From positions 7,066 through 71,065 of the forward strand of contig DJVB01000021.1 in the NCBI GenBank assembly GCA_002440745.1: 64,000 nt of DNA, given 5' to 3'. Below are positions 35,174-42,879 of this stretch, piece after piece. The position numbers and the translations under genes are program-made. The notes below the pieces were generated by a model. It was not told where the DNA came from. It saw only the letters and a program-made list of their open reading frames with translations, and did not search any database. Every line of letters begins with the position of its first letter. Position 1 is the first letter of the stretch. Source of the DNA: Bacteroidales bacterium UBA6267 (GTDB lineage Bacteria; Bacteroidota; Bacteroidia; Bacteroidales; UBA1556).

Positions 35174-35875
35174 ATGTTGGCATCAAAGAAGCATTTGTTT
35201 TTCGATTTAGATCGCACACTTTGGGATTTTGAAACCAATTCGGTGGAGACCTTTAAAGATATTTTTCAAATATTTAACCTTCAACAACTTGGAATTGACG
35301 ATTTTGATAAGGCTTTAGAAACTTATCGCGATATAAATAACCATCTATGGGAGGAGTATCGGTCTGGTTTTATTTCCAAAGATTTTCTTAATGTAGAACG
35401 CTTTCATCAAACTTTGCAGTTCTTTGGGATTGATAATCGGCAACTTGCCGGTGAAATTGCACAGCGTTATATTTCTATCAGTCCCACTAAAAAAGCACTT
35501 TTCGATGGTACCCATGAGATTTTATCTTATCTGAAACAGAACGGGTATAATTTGCACATAATCACCAATGGATTTCCTGAAGTTCAGCATATTAAGCTAC
35601 AACAATCCAATTTGAAGCAATATTTCTCGGCGGTGGTAATTTCGGAAGAAGTTGGGTGGAAAAAGCCGGCGGCTGAGATATTTTACAAGGCGTTAGAAAT
35701 GGCTGAAGCTACTGTTGATGAATCAGTTATGATTGGTGACGATCCTGTCGTTGATATTCAAGGTGCCACTGATATTGGAATGGAAGCCATCTTTGTGAAT
35801 CATCATCAAGAACCTTTCTGTGATTTTTGTAAATATCAGGTTAGTCATTTGCTGCATTTAATGGATCTTTTTTAA
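35174..35875 (+). CDS. HAD phosphatase, YjjG-like noncanonical pyrimidine nucleotidase
   Basis: Haloacid-dehalogenase-superfamily 5'-nucleotidase of 233 residues. Motif I is HLFFDLDRTLWDF (nucleophile D11, general acid D13), motif II IITNG, motif III a Lys in GWKKPAAEIF, and motif IV MIGDDPVVDIQGATDIGM. The LWDFETNS start and overall length match E. coli YjjG, which removes phosphate from dUMP and from mutagenic pyrimidine nucleotides, a house-cleaning role. All catalytic residues are present. Substrate assignment is by similarity only. ATG at 35174 follows the DUF502 gene. Confidence 0.85.
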   Translation: MLASKKHLFFDLDRTLWDFETNSVETFKDIFQIFNLQQLGIDDFDKALETYRDINNHLWEEYRSGFISKDFLNVERFHQTLQFFGIDNRQLAGEIAQRYISISPTKKALFDGTHEILSYLKQNGYNLHIITNGFPEVQHIKLQQSNLKQYFSAVVISEEVGWKKPAAEIFYKALEMAEATVDESVMIGDDPVVDIQGATDIGMEAIFVNHHQEPFCDFCKYQVSHLLHLMDLF

Positions 35876-35927
35876 TCACACGGAGTAAATTTTTTCATAC
35901 ATAATTTTTAGATGACAAATTATTGAC

Positions 35928-35935
35928 TATTTTTG
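35928..35935 (+). promoter_or_regulatory. -7 element (TATTTTTG) of the ArsC-like gene
   Basis: TATTTTTG matches TAnnTTTG, 44 nt before the ATG at 35980. Confidence 0.45.
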
Positions 35936-35979
35936 TTTTACAATTTTGGTTGAGATATAATATTTAGAATTAGCGAATT

Positions 35980-36324
35980 ATGTATAAAATTTATCACAAT
36001 CCTCGCTGCCGAAAGAGTAGGGAAGGTTTGAAATATTTGGAAGACAATGGTTTAACCTTCGAGATAGTTAAATATTTTGAGGAGCCTTTATCACATCAGG
36101 AATTGGCTGATATTGTCTCGAAATTGGGTGTTGATGCTGAGTCCTTGGTCCGCAAACAAGAGGAAGAATATAAAAAGCATTTTAAAGGTAAGTCTTTTTC
36201 CAATGAGGAATGGATAGATATACTGATTAAGTTTCCCAAATTACTAAAGCGTCCGATAGTGGTTCGGAATCGAAAAGCTGTTTGGGCTGAGCCGGCAAAT
36301 AGAATTGCCGAATTGCAAGGTTAG
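35980..36324 (+). CDS. ArsC-family thioredoxin-fold protein (glutaredoxin-type arsenate reductase-like)
   Basis: A 114-residue protein of the ArsC/Spx/YffB family. The N-terminus MYKIYHNPRCRKSREGLKYL has the single active-site Cys10 with Arg9 and Arg11; the canonical arsenate reductase reads NPxCxxSR. Near the C-terminus RPIVVRNRKAVWAEP fits the family's RP[I/V]V motif. It may reduce arsenate with glutathione-type thiols, but no ars operon genes adjoin it, and many chromosomal relatives have no proven arsenic role. The stop codon overlaps the 3' end of the convergent membrane-protein gene by 4 nt. Confidence 0.82.
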   Translation: MYKIYHNPRCRKSREGLKYLEDNGLTFEIVKYFEEPLSHQELADIVSKLGVDAESLVRKQEEEYKKHFKGKSFSNEEWIDILIKFPKLLKRPIVVRNRKAVWAEPANRIAELQG

Positions 36325-37193
36325 GATTTCGTAGTTTGAAAATCTCGCATGTATTTAGAATAGTACATCGTGAGTAAATATACGAAAGCAACAGATGCGA
36401 CCCCGATAAGTGCTTTGTACATTGCAGGGGCAGTTAGCGAAATTCTCAATAATATCGTTGCAATCGTGAATGCGGAATACCTGAAAAGTACCATATACGA
36501 CAAATTGTATCGTAACGAAATTAACACAATCATCACATCGAAGAAAATCATCACTGAATAAAAAAGTGTAAAAAGATGGAAAACGTCAGATTGATTAATA
36601 AAAAGGAAGGCGTCATAGCCTATCAAACCGACAAAGATCAGAATTAGTAACAAAGAGAGAACTTTTTTAATTTCAATAAACTGATTTTGTTTATCTTGAT
36701 TAGAAGTGATGCTCTTATGAAGTTGAAGCTTTTTGATATGATAAATGCCGATAAAAATTAATAATGCTCCTGCTGCGTCAAAAAGCATTGGGTAAAAATG
36801 GGAGATTAAATTGCTCCAAATTTCGACTTCAGAAAACTTCTCAATACTTTTGAAAACGTCTCTAAGTAGAATTAGTGAGAATATTTCAAACTGTTTTATC
36901 ATGGAACTTGATACCGATCCGGGAAGTACAAAAATTAGGGAGAAAATTTCAAAAATCAATAGAATCCAAAAGCTTATTACTATTGCTGCAAAATAATTTG
37001 TGGGAATGTATTCAGTTAAATATGAATGAATTAACCCCATTCGATTGAGGTGGATTAAGGCAAGCGATATTAAAAAAATAAAGAATATTAAAGTGCCAAG
37101 AAGGCGGTGGTTGCGGTCGCCATGCCAATAATTTTCGATGTTATTGTAAAAAAAACTAAGCCGCGTAATGGTTTTTCTGATGATTCGTTGCAT
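36321..37193 (-). CDS. Multi-pass membrane protein of unknown function (290 aa)
   Basis: No family recognised. About seven hydrophobic segments are visible: 31-50, 68-92, 130-150, 178-197, 205-225, 234-252 and 258-280. Between them lie SSSMIKQFEIFSLILLRDVF and IEIWSNL-type amphipathic stretches. The sixth segment is flanked by evenly placed Arg residues (SLRYNLSY, FRYSAF, LLRISL), slightly like a voltage-sensor helix, but no pore motif is present, so an ion-channel call is not justified. It is convergent with the ArsC-like gene (4-nt overlap) and lies before groEL in the same direction. A Bacteroidota-restricted protein is the safest description. Confidence 0.6.
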   Translation of the reverse strand: MQRIIRKTITRLSFFYNNIENYWHGDRNHRLLGTLIFFIFLISLALIHLNRMGLIHSYLTEYIPTNYFAAIVISFWILLIFEIFSLIFVLPGSVSSSMIKQFEIFSLILLRDVFKSIEKFSEVEIWSNLISHFYPMLFDAAGALLIFIGIYHIKKLQLHKSITSNQDKQNQFIEIKKVLSLLLILIFVGLIGYDAFLFINQSDVFHLFTLFYSVMIFFDVMIVLISLRYNLSYMVLFRYSAFTIATILLRISLTAPAMYKALIGVASVAFVYLLTMYYSKYMRDFQTTKS

Positions 37194-37254
37194 GATTCGG
37201 ATTTAGTTAAACACAGGCAAAGTTAGTTAAATAAATAATTGAATACCAAAATAA

Positions 37255-37284
37255 AAAAAGCCCATGCTTGAGCATGAGCTTTTT
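37255..37284 (-). terminator. Terminator of groESL
   Basis: AAAAAGC-C-CATGCT (37255-37268) pairs with AGCATG-A-GCTTTTT (37271-37284), one internal mismatch, about 28 nt after the groEL stop codon on the minus strand. Confidence 0.8.
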
Positions 37285-37311
37285 ATTTAAATGGTGCTTT
37301 TGTTGAGAAGA

Positions 37312-38955
37312 TTACATCATTCCCATTCCACCGCCCATTCCGCCCATTCCGCCGGGCATTGCTGGCTCAGGTTTATCCGATTTCTTTTCAGCAATCACAC
37401 ATTCGGTTGTCAAGAGCATTCCGGCAATTGAAGCTGCATTCTCAAGAGCAATGCGGGTAACTTTTGTTGGGTCAATTACACCAGCCTCGAAAAGGTCTTC
37501 ATATTTTTCGGTGCGAGCGTTGAAACCAAAGCTGCCTTTTCCTTCACGTACTTTTTGTACTACAACTGAACCTTCATTTCCGGCATTTTCTACAATCTGA
37601 CGAAGTGGCTCTTCAATGGCTCTGCGCACAATTTGAATTCCGATTTCTTCGTCTTCGTTTTCACCTTTCAAATCAGTTAAGCTATCGATGGCACGGATAA
37701 AAGCTACACCACCACCAGGAATTATTCCTTCTTCAACGGCTGCACGTGTTGCAGATAAAGCATCTTCAAAACGGTCTTTTTTCTCTTTCATTTCAACTTC
37801 GCTGGCAGCTCCTACATAAAGTACAGCAACTCCACCGGCAAGTTTTGCAAGACGTTCTTGTAATTTTTCACGGTCGTAGTCAGAGGTTGTAATCTCAATT
37901 TGAGCCTTGATTTGTTTAACTCGTGCTTCGATTGCATCTTTAGCACCGTTGCCATTTACAATGGTTGTATTATCTTTATTGATTACAATTTTCTCGCAGA
38001 TACCTAACATATCGAGAGTTGCGCCATCGAGTCTCATTCCTTTTTCTTCGCTTATAACCATTCCGCCTGTGAGGATTGCAATGTCTTCCAACATTTCTTT
38101 ACGTCTGTCGCCAAAACCAGGGGCTTTTACTGCAGCAATTTTGAGAGAGCCACGTAAACGGTTTACAACAAGAGTTGCAAGAGCTTCGCCTTCAACATCT
38201 TCTGCGATGATTAACAAAGGACGACCCGATTGAACAGCAGGTTCTAAGATTGGAAGCAAATCCTTCATAGTGCTAATCTTCTTGTCGTAAAGAAGAATGT
38301 AAGGATTATCCAGAACGGCTTCCATCTTTTCAGTATCGGTGATAAAATATGGGCTGATATAACCACGGTCGAATTGCATACCTTCAACAACTTCAACCGT
38401 AGTATCGGTTCCTTTAGCTTCTTCAACTGTAATTACACCCTCATTGGATACTTTGCTCATAGCTTCTGCAATCAATTCCCCAATAAACATGTCGTTGTTT
38501 GCTGAGATAGAAGCTACTTGCTTGATTTTATTGTTATCAGTTCCAATCACTTGCGATTGAGCTTTGATGCTTTCGATAACTTTTGAAACTGCTTTGTCAA
38601 TTCCGCGTTTTAGATCCATTGGATTTGCACCTGCAGTTACGTTTTTCAAACCAACATTGATAATTGCTTGTGCCAAAACTGTAGCGGTTGTTGTTCCGTC
38701 ACCTGCATCGTCATTAGTTTTAGAGGCAACTTCTTTCACCATTTGGGCCCCCATATTCTCAAATGGGTTTTCTAATTCGATTTCTTTAGCAACTGTAACT
38801 CCATCTTTGGTGATTTGTGGGGCACCAAAGGATTTTTCAATCACTACATTACGACCTTTTGGCCCTAAAGTAACTTTAACTGCATTTGCTAATTCATCCA
38901 CACCTTTCTTTAAAAGGTCGCGAGCTTCCATTTCAAATTTAATCTCTTTTGCCAT
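37312..38955 (-). CDS. groEL: Chaperonin GroEL (Hsp60)
   Basis: ATP-driven folding chamber subunit. 547 residues with hallmark sequences: LGPKGRNVVIEKSFGAPQIT, DGVTVAKEIELENPFENMGA, the ATPase DDAGDGTTTATVLAQAI, AAVEEGIIPGGGVAFIRA, and the Gly/Met-rich tail GGMGGMGGGMGMM. Length is standard. It follows groES by 76 nt and is co-transcribed with it. No CIRCE element (TTAGCACTC-N9-GAGTGCTAA) is visible upstream; the shared block upstream of groES is the visible candidate for heat regulation. Confidence 0.98.
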   Translation of the reverse strand: MAKEIKFEMEARDLLKKGVDELANAVKVTLGPKGRNVVIEKSFGAPQITKDGVTVAKEIELENPFENMGAQMVKEVASKTNDDAGDGTTTATVLAQAIINVGLKNVTAGANPMDLKRGIDKAVSKVIESIKAQSQVIGTDNNKIKQVASISANNDMFIGELIAEAMSKVSNEGVITVEEAKGTDTTVEVVEGMQFDRGYISPYFITDTEKMEAVLDNPYILLYDKKISTMKDLLPILEPAVQSGRPLLIIAEDVEGEALATLVVNRLRGSLKIAAVKAPGFGDRRKEMLEDIAILTGGMVISEEKGMRLDGATLDMLGICEKIVINKDNTTIVNGNGAKDAIEARVKQIKAQIEITTSDYDREKLQERLAKLAGGVAVLYVGAASEVEMKEKKDRFEDALSATRAAVEEGIIPGGGVAFIRAIDSLTDLKGENEDEEIGIQIVRRAIEEPLRQIVENAGNEGSVVVQKVREGKGSFGFNARTEKYEDLFEAGVIDPTKVTRIALENAASIAGMLLTTECVIAEKKSDKPEPAMPGGMGGMGGGMGMM

Positions 38956-39031
38956 TGTCTGTTAATTTTTATAATTATACATTGAATTTTCTACTTGTTT
39001 TCTTGATTCTATTGTGCTGATAGTTAAAATA

Positions 39032-39307
39032 TTAAACGATAGCCAAAATATCAGATTGGTTGAGAATTAAATATTTTTTTCCGCCATCTTCAATCTCGGT
39101 ACCGGCATATTTTCCGAAAAGCACGGTATCACCGGTTTTAACTTCCATCTTTTCGCTTTCTGTTCCATTTCCAACAGCTATCACAGTTCCTTTTTGTTGT
39201 TTTTCCTTAGCTGAATCAGGGATTATTAACCCGGAAGCGGTTTTTACTTCCGACTCTGAAACCTCAATTAGTACTCTCGTCCCTAATGGTTTTATAGTAG
39301 TGCTCAT
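39032..39307 (-). CDS. groES: Co-chaperonin GroES (Hsp10)
   Basis: Lid of the GroEL chamber, 91 residues. It begins MSTTIKPLGTRVLIE and contains the mobile loop (SEVKTASGLIIPDSAKEKQQ) and DTVLFGKYAGTEIEDGGKKY, typical of the family. First gene of groES-groEL. The 204-nt gap from secG contains the secG terminator and the regulatory block at 39352-39374. The ATG at 39307 is unambiguous. Confidence 0.97.
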   Translation of the reverse strand: MSTTIKPLGTRVLIEVSESEVKTASGLIIPDSAKEKQQKGTVIAVGNGTESEKMEVKTGDTVLFGKYAGTEIEDGGKKYLILNQSDILAIV

Positions 39308-39351
39308 ATTTTAATATGTATTTAAATTAAACATTTAATTTCCGGACGCCG

Positions 39352-39374
39352 CTTAGTCGAATTTTATGCCAAAG
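39352..39374 (-). promoter_or_regulatory. Probable heat-shock promoter/operator of groESL (CTTTGGCA-N8-GACTAAG)
   Basis: On the minus strand CTTTGGCA (39367-39374), 8 nt, GACTAAG (39352-39358). The hsp20 gene has CTTCGGTA-N8-GACTAAG with identical spacing. The GACTAAG box begins 51 nt before the groES ATG. A related AATGACA with T-run lies further upstream (39411-39424). Function inferred. Confidence 0.5.
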
Positions 39375-39451
39375 GATTTGTGAAATTTATCTGATGATTG
39401 AAAAACCCTTAAAAAATTGTCATTCAGACGGTTGTGTTCTTTCTATGGAAT

Positions 39452-39493
39452 AAAAAAAATGTCAGAACGTGGTGACATTCTGACATTTTTTTT
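39452..39493. terminator. Terminator of secG
   Basis: A perfect 16-bp stem (39452-39467 with 39478-39493) around a 10-nt loop, with A/T runs at both ends, 18 nt after the secG stop codon on the minus strand. It separates secG from groES. Confidence 0.9.
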
Positions 39494-39511
39494 CTGATTA
39501 CTGATAGAAAT

Positions 39512-39883
39512 CTATTCCGGTAAATCTTGAGATTGATCCGGTGTTTGACCATCAGCTGCCTGTTTTGATACCTCCGGATTGTAATTTATTGGAGCGGATT
39601 GTTGATTTGATTCAAGAATTTCTTGTGTGCTCATTTTTGCTCCAGTTTGATTGTTTCTTGGAATCACAAAAATGGTAGATAAAGTGAGTACTAAAAGTGT
39701 GATTGCTAAAGTCCAAGTTGACTTTTCCAGAAAGTCTGCTGTCTTTTTAACACCTAAAACTTGATTCGATGAGGCAAAGGTTGAACTTAATCCCCCGCCT
39801 TTAGAATTTTGTACTAATACAACTAAAATCAACAAGATACAAACGATAAAAATCAGAATTGTAATTAAATAATATATACCCAT
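39512..39883 (-). CDS. secG: Protein translocase subunit SecG
   Basis: Small inner-membrane subunit of the SecYEG channel, 123 residues. Two transmembrane helices (about 3-23 and 54-74) flank the conserved LVQNSKGGGLSSTFASSNQV and KKTADFLEKSTWTLAI. A Bacteroidota-typical hydrophilic tail rich in Gln/Pro (about 80-123) follows. Start lies 4 nt after the stop of the upstream TPR protein gene, so the pair is co-transcribed. A perfect terminator follows. Confidence 0.94.
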   Translation of the reverse strand: MGIYYLITILIFIVCILLILVVLVQNSKGGGLSSTFASSNQVLGVKKTADFLEKSTWTLAITLLVLTLSTIFVIPRNNQTGAKMSTQEILESNQQSAPINYNPEVSKQAADGQTPDQSQDLPE

Positions 39884-39887
39884 TATT

Positions 39888-40859
39888 TTAAATTTTACTA
39901 TTATCTTCTATTTCCTTAATTCGGGCTGCAAAGTAAAGCTTTTTTTCTGGAAGTTTTAAAATTAATTGTTCGTATATTTTTTTGGCTTTTTCTGGATTAC
40001 TTTGCTTAAAGTATATTTCTGCAAGTGTCTCAGAAACAAAATCATAATGCTCTTCAAGGCTCTCTTTCGCTAAGCGTAATGTTTCGTCATAAGGTCCGTC
40101 AGCAGGAGGTTGTATCGAGGGTTTGTTTTTGATGAAATCTTCAAGAATCTTGGTTTTGTCTTTTTGTTCGGTGCTTGGTGTTAGTATTTGAGCATTAGCT
40201 GCTTGCTGACTTTGGTCTTTAGAAAACGAAAGGCTTTTCTTTCGTTCTTCTTCAATACGTTGCAATTCGCGCCGAACTGTTTCTCGAAGTTGTTCTCGAG
40301 AAGTAATTTCCTTTCCGTTTTCGTCTGATAGAGGCTTGATGGGTTCCGGTGTTTCTTGCTCAACAATTTGAATGGAAGGTTCTGACACTTCGATTTCAAA
40401 ATGTATGTCATTATCTTTTAGGTTGTTATCGGGTTGCGGTTCGACTGTTTCCTTCGATACTTCCTCATCCTTCTCCTTTTCAGATACTTCCGGCTCAGAA
40501 ATTATTACTGTTTTTGAAACCGTTTCAGAAACTTCTTTAATTAGACTTTCTCCCGAGGTAATTTCCGGCTTTTGCGGGAGAATGCTTTCTTTTATTGGAG
40601 TCGGTTTCGAAACACTCTCCACTTTTGTTTCAGAAATAGATGTTACAAAATCAAACAACTTCTCTCTGTTAGAACTATAGAGTGATGCTAAATTAAGAAT
40701 ATGGTTTAAGTCATTGTGGTTTTTTTGAAAAGCAGCGCGAGCCATAAACTGATGTGCAAGGCTAAACCAAGGATATTTTTCCAAGGTGGACTGCACGAGG
40801 TTAAAATCTGCCTCGGTAATCGAATGTCGCGTATCTACTTTTCTTAAAATTTCTTTCAT
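39888..40859 (-). CDS. Cytosolic TPR-like protein of unknown function
   Basis: 323 residues starting MKEILRKVDTRHSITEADFN. The N-terminal 80 residues are helical with FNLVQSTLEKYPWFSLAHQF, a pattern conserved next to secG in Bacteroidota. A long Glu/Pro/Ser/Val-rich region (about 85-210) looks disordered. The C-terminus has a TPR-like pair (ETLRLAKESLEEHYDFVSET; AEIYFKQSNPEKAKKIYEQL). No signal peptide. The ATG at 40859 is chosen because an in-frame TTG at 40871 sits in a -7-like sequence. The distance of 4 nt to secG implies co-translation. It may help secretion, but the role is not established. Confidence 0.72.
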   Translation of the reverse strand: MKEILRKVDTRHSITEADFNLVQSTLEKYPWFSLAHQFMARAAFQKNHNDLNHILNLASLYSSNREKLFDFVTSISETKVESVSKPTPIKESILPQKPEITSGESLIKEVSETVSKTVIISEPEVSEKEKDEEVSKETVEPQPDNNLKDNDIHFEIEVSEPSIQIVEQETPEPIKPLSDENGKEITSREQLRETVRRELQRIEEERKKSLSFSKDQSQQAANAQILTPSTEQKDKTKILEDFIKNKPSIQPPADGPYDETLRLAKESLEEHYDFVSETLAEIYFKQSNPEKAKKIYEQLILKLPEKKLYFAARIKEIEDNSKI

Positions 40860-40931
40860 TTTCAGAGTCAAAATAATTTCAGAATTACTAAAGCCTATTT
40901 AAAATTTTGGCTTTTCCTGAATTAGAGATTG

Positions 40932-40962
40932 CAAAAATATACATATTTTGAAAGTGAACAAA
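40932..40962 (-). promoter_or_regulatory. Promoter of the TPR-secG unit
   Basis: On the minus strand TTTG (40959-40962), a 19-nt spacer and TATTTTTG (40932-40939) match the Bacteroidota consensus. It lies in the 106-nt gap after lptE, so TPR-secG can be transcribed separately from lptE. Confidence 0.65.
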
Positions 40963-40965
40963 TAA

Positions 40966-41484
40966 TTACCAGTTTACTAATGCTTTATTAAAAATATCTT
41001 CGACCAACATGGTCGATATTTCACTTACTAATTGGGTTTCAACGGAAGGCAAACTTACCGAGGCGGCATAATCTTTATAAGCTGAGAAGCTTTGTTCGAA
41101 GCTTTGTTTGTCGTCTAAAGTATTGGAATACCGCACCATAACTTTTATGGTTAAGCGGTTTAACGCGGCAGTTTCATTTCCTTGAATGGCTACAGGTGAA
41201 ACGGTGTAGTCGGTTATTTCCCCTTCTAATTGCAATTCTCCATTTCGATCTACAAGTTCAAGTTTCGACTGATTGATAAACTTGTCCCGTAACGCTTCAG
41301 TAAAAGATTGACTCAGCGATGGATTGATAATAGGTGCCTTGTTTGGAAAATATGCGATGGATATAGTTTTAGCATCAGTTTGGCTGCCAGTAAAACTATA
41401 ACTAAATGAGGTGCAGCTTGATATGGATAATATCAGGAAAAGAACTGCGGCTAAAAATGCTCTTGTTATCAGGTGAGTTCTCAT
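40966..41484 (-). CDS. lptE: LPS assembly lipoprotein LptE
   Basis: Outer-membrane lipoprotein that plugs the LptD barrel in LPS delivery. 172 residues with a lipobox LILSISSC (Cys24), YSFTGSQTDAKTISIAYFPN at the start of the mature domain, and the LptE-type SLSQSFTEALRDKFINQSKL, LQLEGEITDYTVSPVAIQG and a final amphipathic helix. The ATG overlaps the stop codon of the sigma-54 activator by 4 nt (ATGA). No LptD gene is present in the window, but lptC is at 20316-20894. Assignment rests on the Bacteroidota LptE pattern. Confidence 0.85.
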   Translation of the reverse strand: MRTHLITRAFLAAVLFLILSISSCTSFSYSFTGSQTDAKTISIAYFPNKAPIINPSLSQSFTEALRDKFINQSKLELVDRNGELQLEGEITDYTVSPVAIQGNETAALNRLTIKVMVRYSNTLDDKQSFEQSFSAYKDYAASVSLPSVETQLVSEISTMLVEDIFNKALVNW

Positions 41485-42755
41485 AAATTGTATTCTTTAA
41501 TTTTACGATAAAGTGTACGCTCAGAGATTCCCAAATCATCAGCGGCATCTTTACGTTTATTATTGTGTTTTTTTAAGGCTCGCTTGATTAGTTCAATTTC
41601 TTTGTCGGCCAATGAAAGCGATTCGTCCACAACTTCCGATTCTTGAATGGGTGGTTGCGAATAGTTTAAATCATTACTCGTAAATTCGGGATAATTGTCG
41701 TTAGTGTATAAATCGTGCACAGGGGGTGGAGTTCGGTTTGGTCGAGCAAATGATGGATTTTCATCTGCCGTAATGCTCCTAATGATTTTTGTGTCGGTGT
41801 TTCTAAGCATAGTTGCCATTTCTTCGTCACTCACAATATCTCTTACCAATTGTTTCAAATCATTGATATCACGTTTCATTTCAAATAATACCTTATATAA
41901 AAGGTCTCGTTCGGAAATGGGATCATTTGCTCCCATGGCTTCCCTAAAAAGTACCGGAAGATTGGAACTTTTATGGGTTTCGGGTAGGTATCTTGATAAA
42001 ATTGATGCGTCAATGTTGCGCTCTTTTTCAATAATGGAAATCTGTTCGGTTATGTTTTTTAATTGGCGCACATTGCCTTTCCAGTTGTAGGAGAGGAGAA
42101 TATTTTTCGCATCGTCAGTGAGTTGTAGTGGAGGCATGCGATATTTTAAAGAAAAATCGGAAGCAAACTTTCTGAAAAGCAATATAATATCTTCGCCTCG
42201 GCTTCTAAGCGGTGGGATACTTATAGGTACGGTATTTAAACGATAATACAAATCTTCACGAAAGCGGTTTTTTTCAATAGCTTCCGGAATATTTACGTTA
42301 GTGGCTGCAACAACCCGAACATTTGTTTTGATAACTTTTGAAGAACCAACACGAATGAATTCGCCGGTTTCGAGCACCCGAAGCAACCGAGCTTGAGTGG
42401 CCGTAGGAAGTTCGGCAACTTCATCCAAAAAAATAGTGCCTCCATCAGCTACCTCAAAATATCCTTTGCGGCTGTCAACGGCTCCAGTAAATGAACCTTT
42501 TTCATGACCAAATAATTCCGAATCGATGGTTCCTTCCGGAATTGCACCGCAGTTGACCGCAATGTAGTTTCCATGCTTTCGGGGACTAAGTGTATGGATA
42601 ATCTTAGGAAATGATTCTTTTCCAACTCCGCTCTCGCCGGTAATCAATACAGTTAAATCTGTGGAAGCCACTTGCATAGCTATATCTATTGCACGGTTAA
42701 GTTGTGGTGCATTCCCAATTATTTCAAATCGTTGCTTTATTGATTGTATATCCAT
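41481..42755 (-). CDS. Sigma-54-dependent transcriptional activator without receiver domain
   Basis: 424-residue AAA+ bacterial enhancer-binding protein. The AAA+ domain starts almost at the N-terminus (IIGNAPQLNRAIDIAMQVAS): Walker A GESGVGKE (40-47), the sigma-54-contacting loop GSFTGA (87-92), Walker B GGTIFLDEVAELP. A variable linker follows, then a C-terminal Fis-type HTH (RKDAADDLGISERTLYRKIK). No receiver or GAF domain, so activity is not set by phosphorylation; control must be by expression or protein contact. It is the first gene of a unit with lptE (4-nt overlap). Start at ATG 42755: an in-frame TTG at 42791 is inside the -7 element. Confidence 0.93.
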   Translation of the reverse strand: MDIQSIKQRFEIIGNAPQLNRAIDIAMQVASTDLTVLITGESGVGKESFPKIIHTLSPRKHGNYIAVNCGAIPEGTIDSELFGHEKGSFTGAVDSRKGYFEVADGGTIFLDEVAELPTATQARLLRVLETGEFIRVGSSKVIKTNVRVVAATNVNIPEAIEKNRFREDLYYRLNTVPISIPPLRSRGEDIILLFRKFASDFSLKYRMPPLQLTDDAKNILLSYNWKGNVRQLKNITEQISIIEKERNIDASILSRYLPETHKSSNLPVLFREAMGANDPISERDLLYKVLFEMKRDINDLKQLVRDIVSDEEMATMLRNTDTKIIRSITADENPSFARPNRTPPPVHDLYTNDNYPEFTSNDLNYSQPPIQESEVVDESLSLADKEIELIKRALKKHNNKRKDAADDLGISERTLYRKIKEYNL

Positions 42756-42788
42756 CTGATCGCAAATTTCAGTTTTGTATTCGGTTGG

Positions 42789-42820
42789 CAAAGATAAAAA
42801 AATGCCATCAATCTGACAAA
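42789..42820 (-). promoter_or_regulatory. Promoter of the activator-lptE unit
   Basis: On the minus strand TTTG (42817-42820), a 20-nt spacer, TATCTTTG (42789-42796), a full consensus match. It fixes the start of the activator at ATG 42755, as the upstream TTG lies within the promoter. Confidence 0.75.
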
Positions 42821-42845
42821 ATGACGGTAGTTATTTTTCTTTAAC

Positions 42846-42853
42846 TATCTTTG
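42846..42853 (+). promoter_or_regulatory. -7 element (TATCTTTG) of the TonB-type barrel gene
   Basis: TATCTTTG matches TAnnTTTG, 26 nt before the ATG at 42880, back to back with the activator promoter. No clear TTTG at -33. Confidence 0.5.
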
Positions 42854-42879
42854 TTCGCTGATTAACACTTAATGCGCTT

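Noticed and set aside
35980..36324. Arsenic-resistance operon
   Set aside because: The ArsC-like gene has no arsR, arsB or acr3 neighbour.
36321..37193. Voltage-gated channel call for the membrane protein
   Set aside because: Only loosely spaced Arg residues are seen; there is no pore loop or selectivity filter.
37907..38965. Long plus-strand open frames opposite groEL
   Set aside because: They are antisense to the strongly conserved groEL frame, have no promoter and read as biased shadow translations.
39353..39375. Sigma-54 promoter before groES (GGCA...TTCGA)
   Set aside because: The GG-N10-GC rule is not met (GA instead of GC), and the shared block with hsp20 explains the site better.
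39308..39451. CIRCE/HrcA operator before groES
   Set aside because: No TTAGCACTC-N9-GAGTGCTAA or near match is present on either strand.
42813..42827. CTGACAAAATGACGG between the activator and the TonB-type gene as a third copy of the hsp20 repeat
   Set aside because: On the minus strand its TTTG is the -33 element of the activator promoter, so the resemblance has another explanation.
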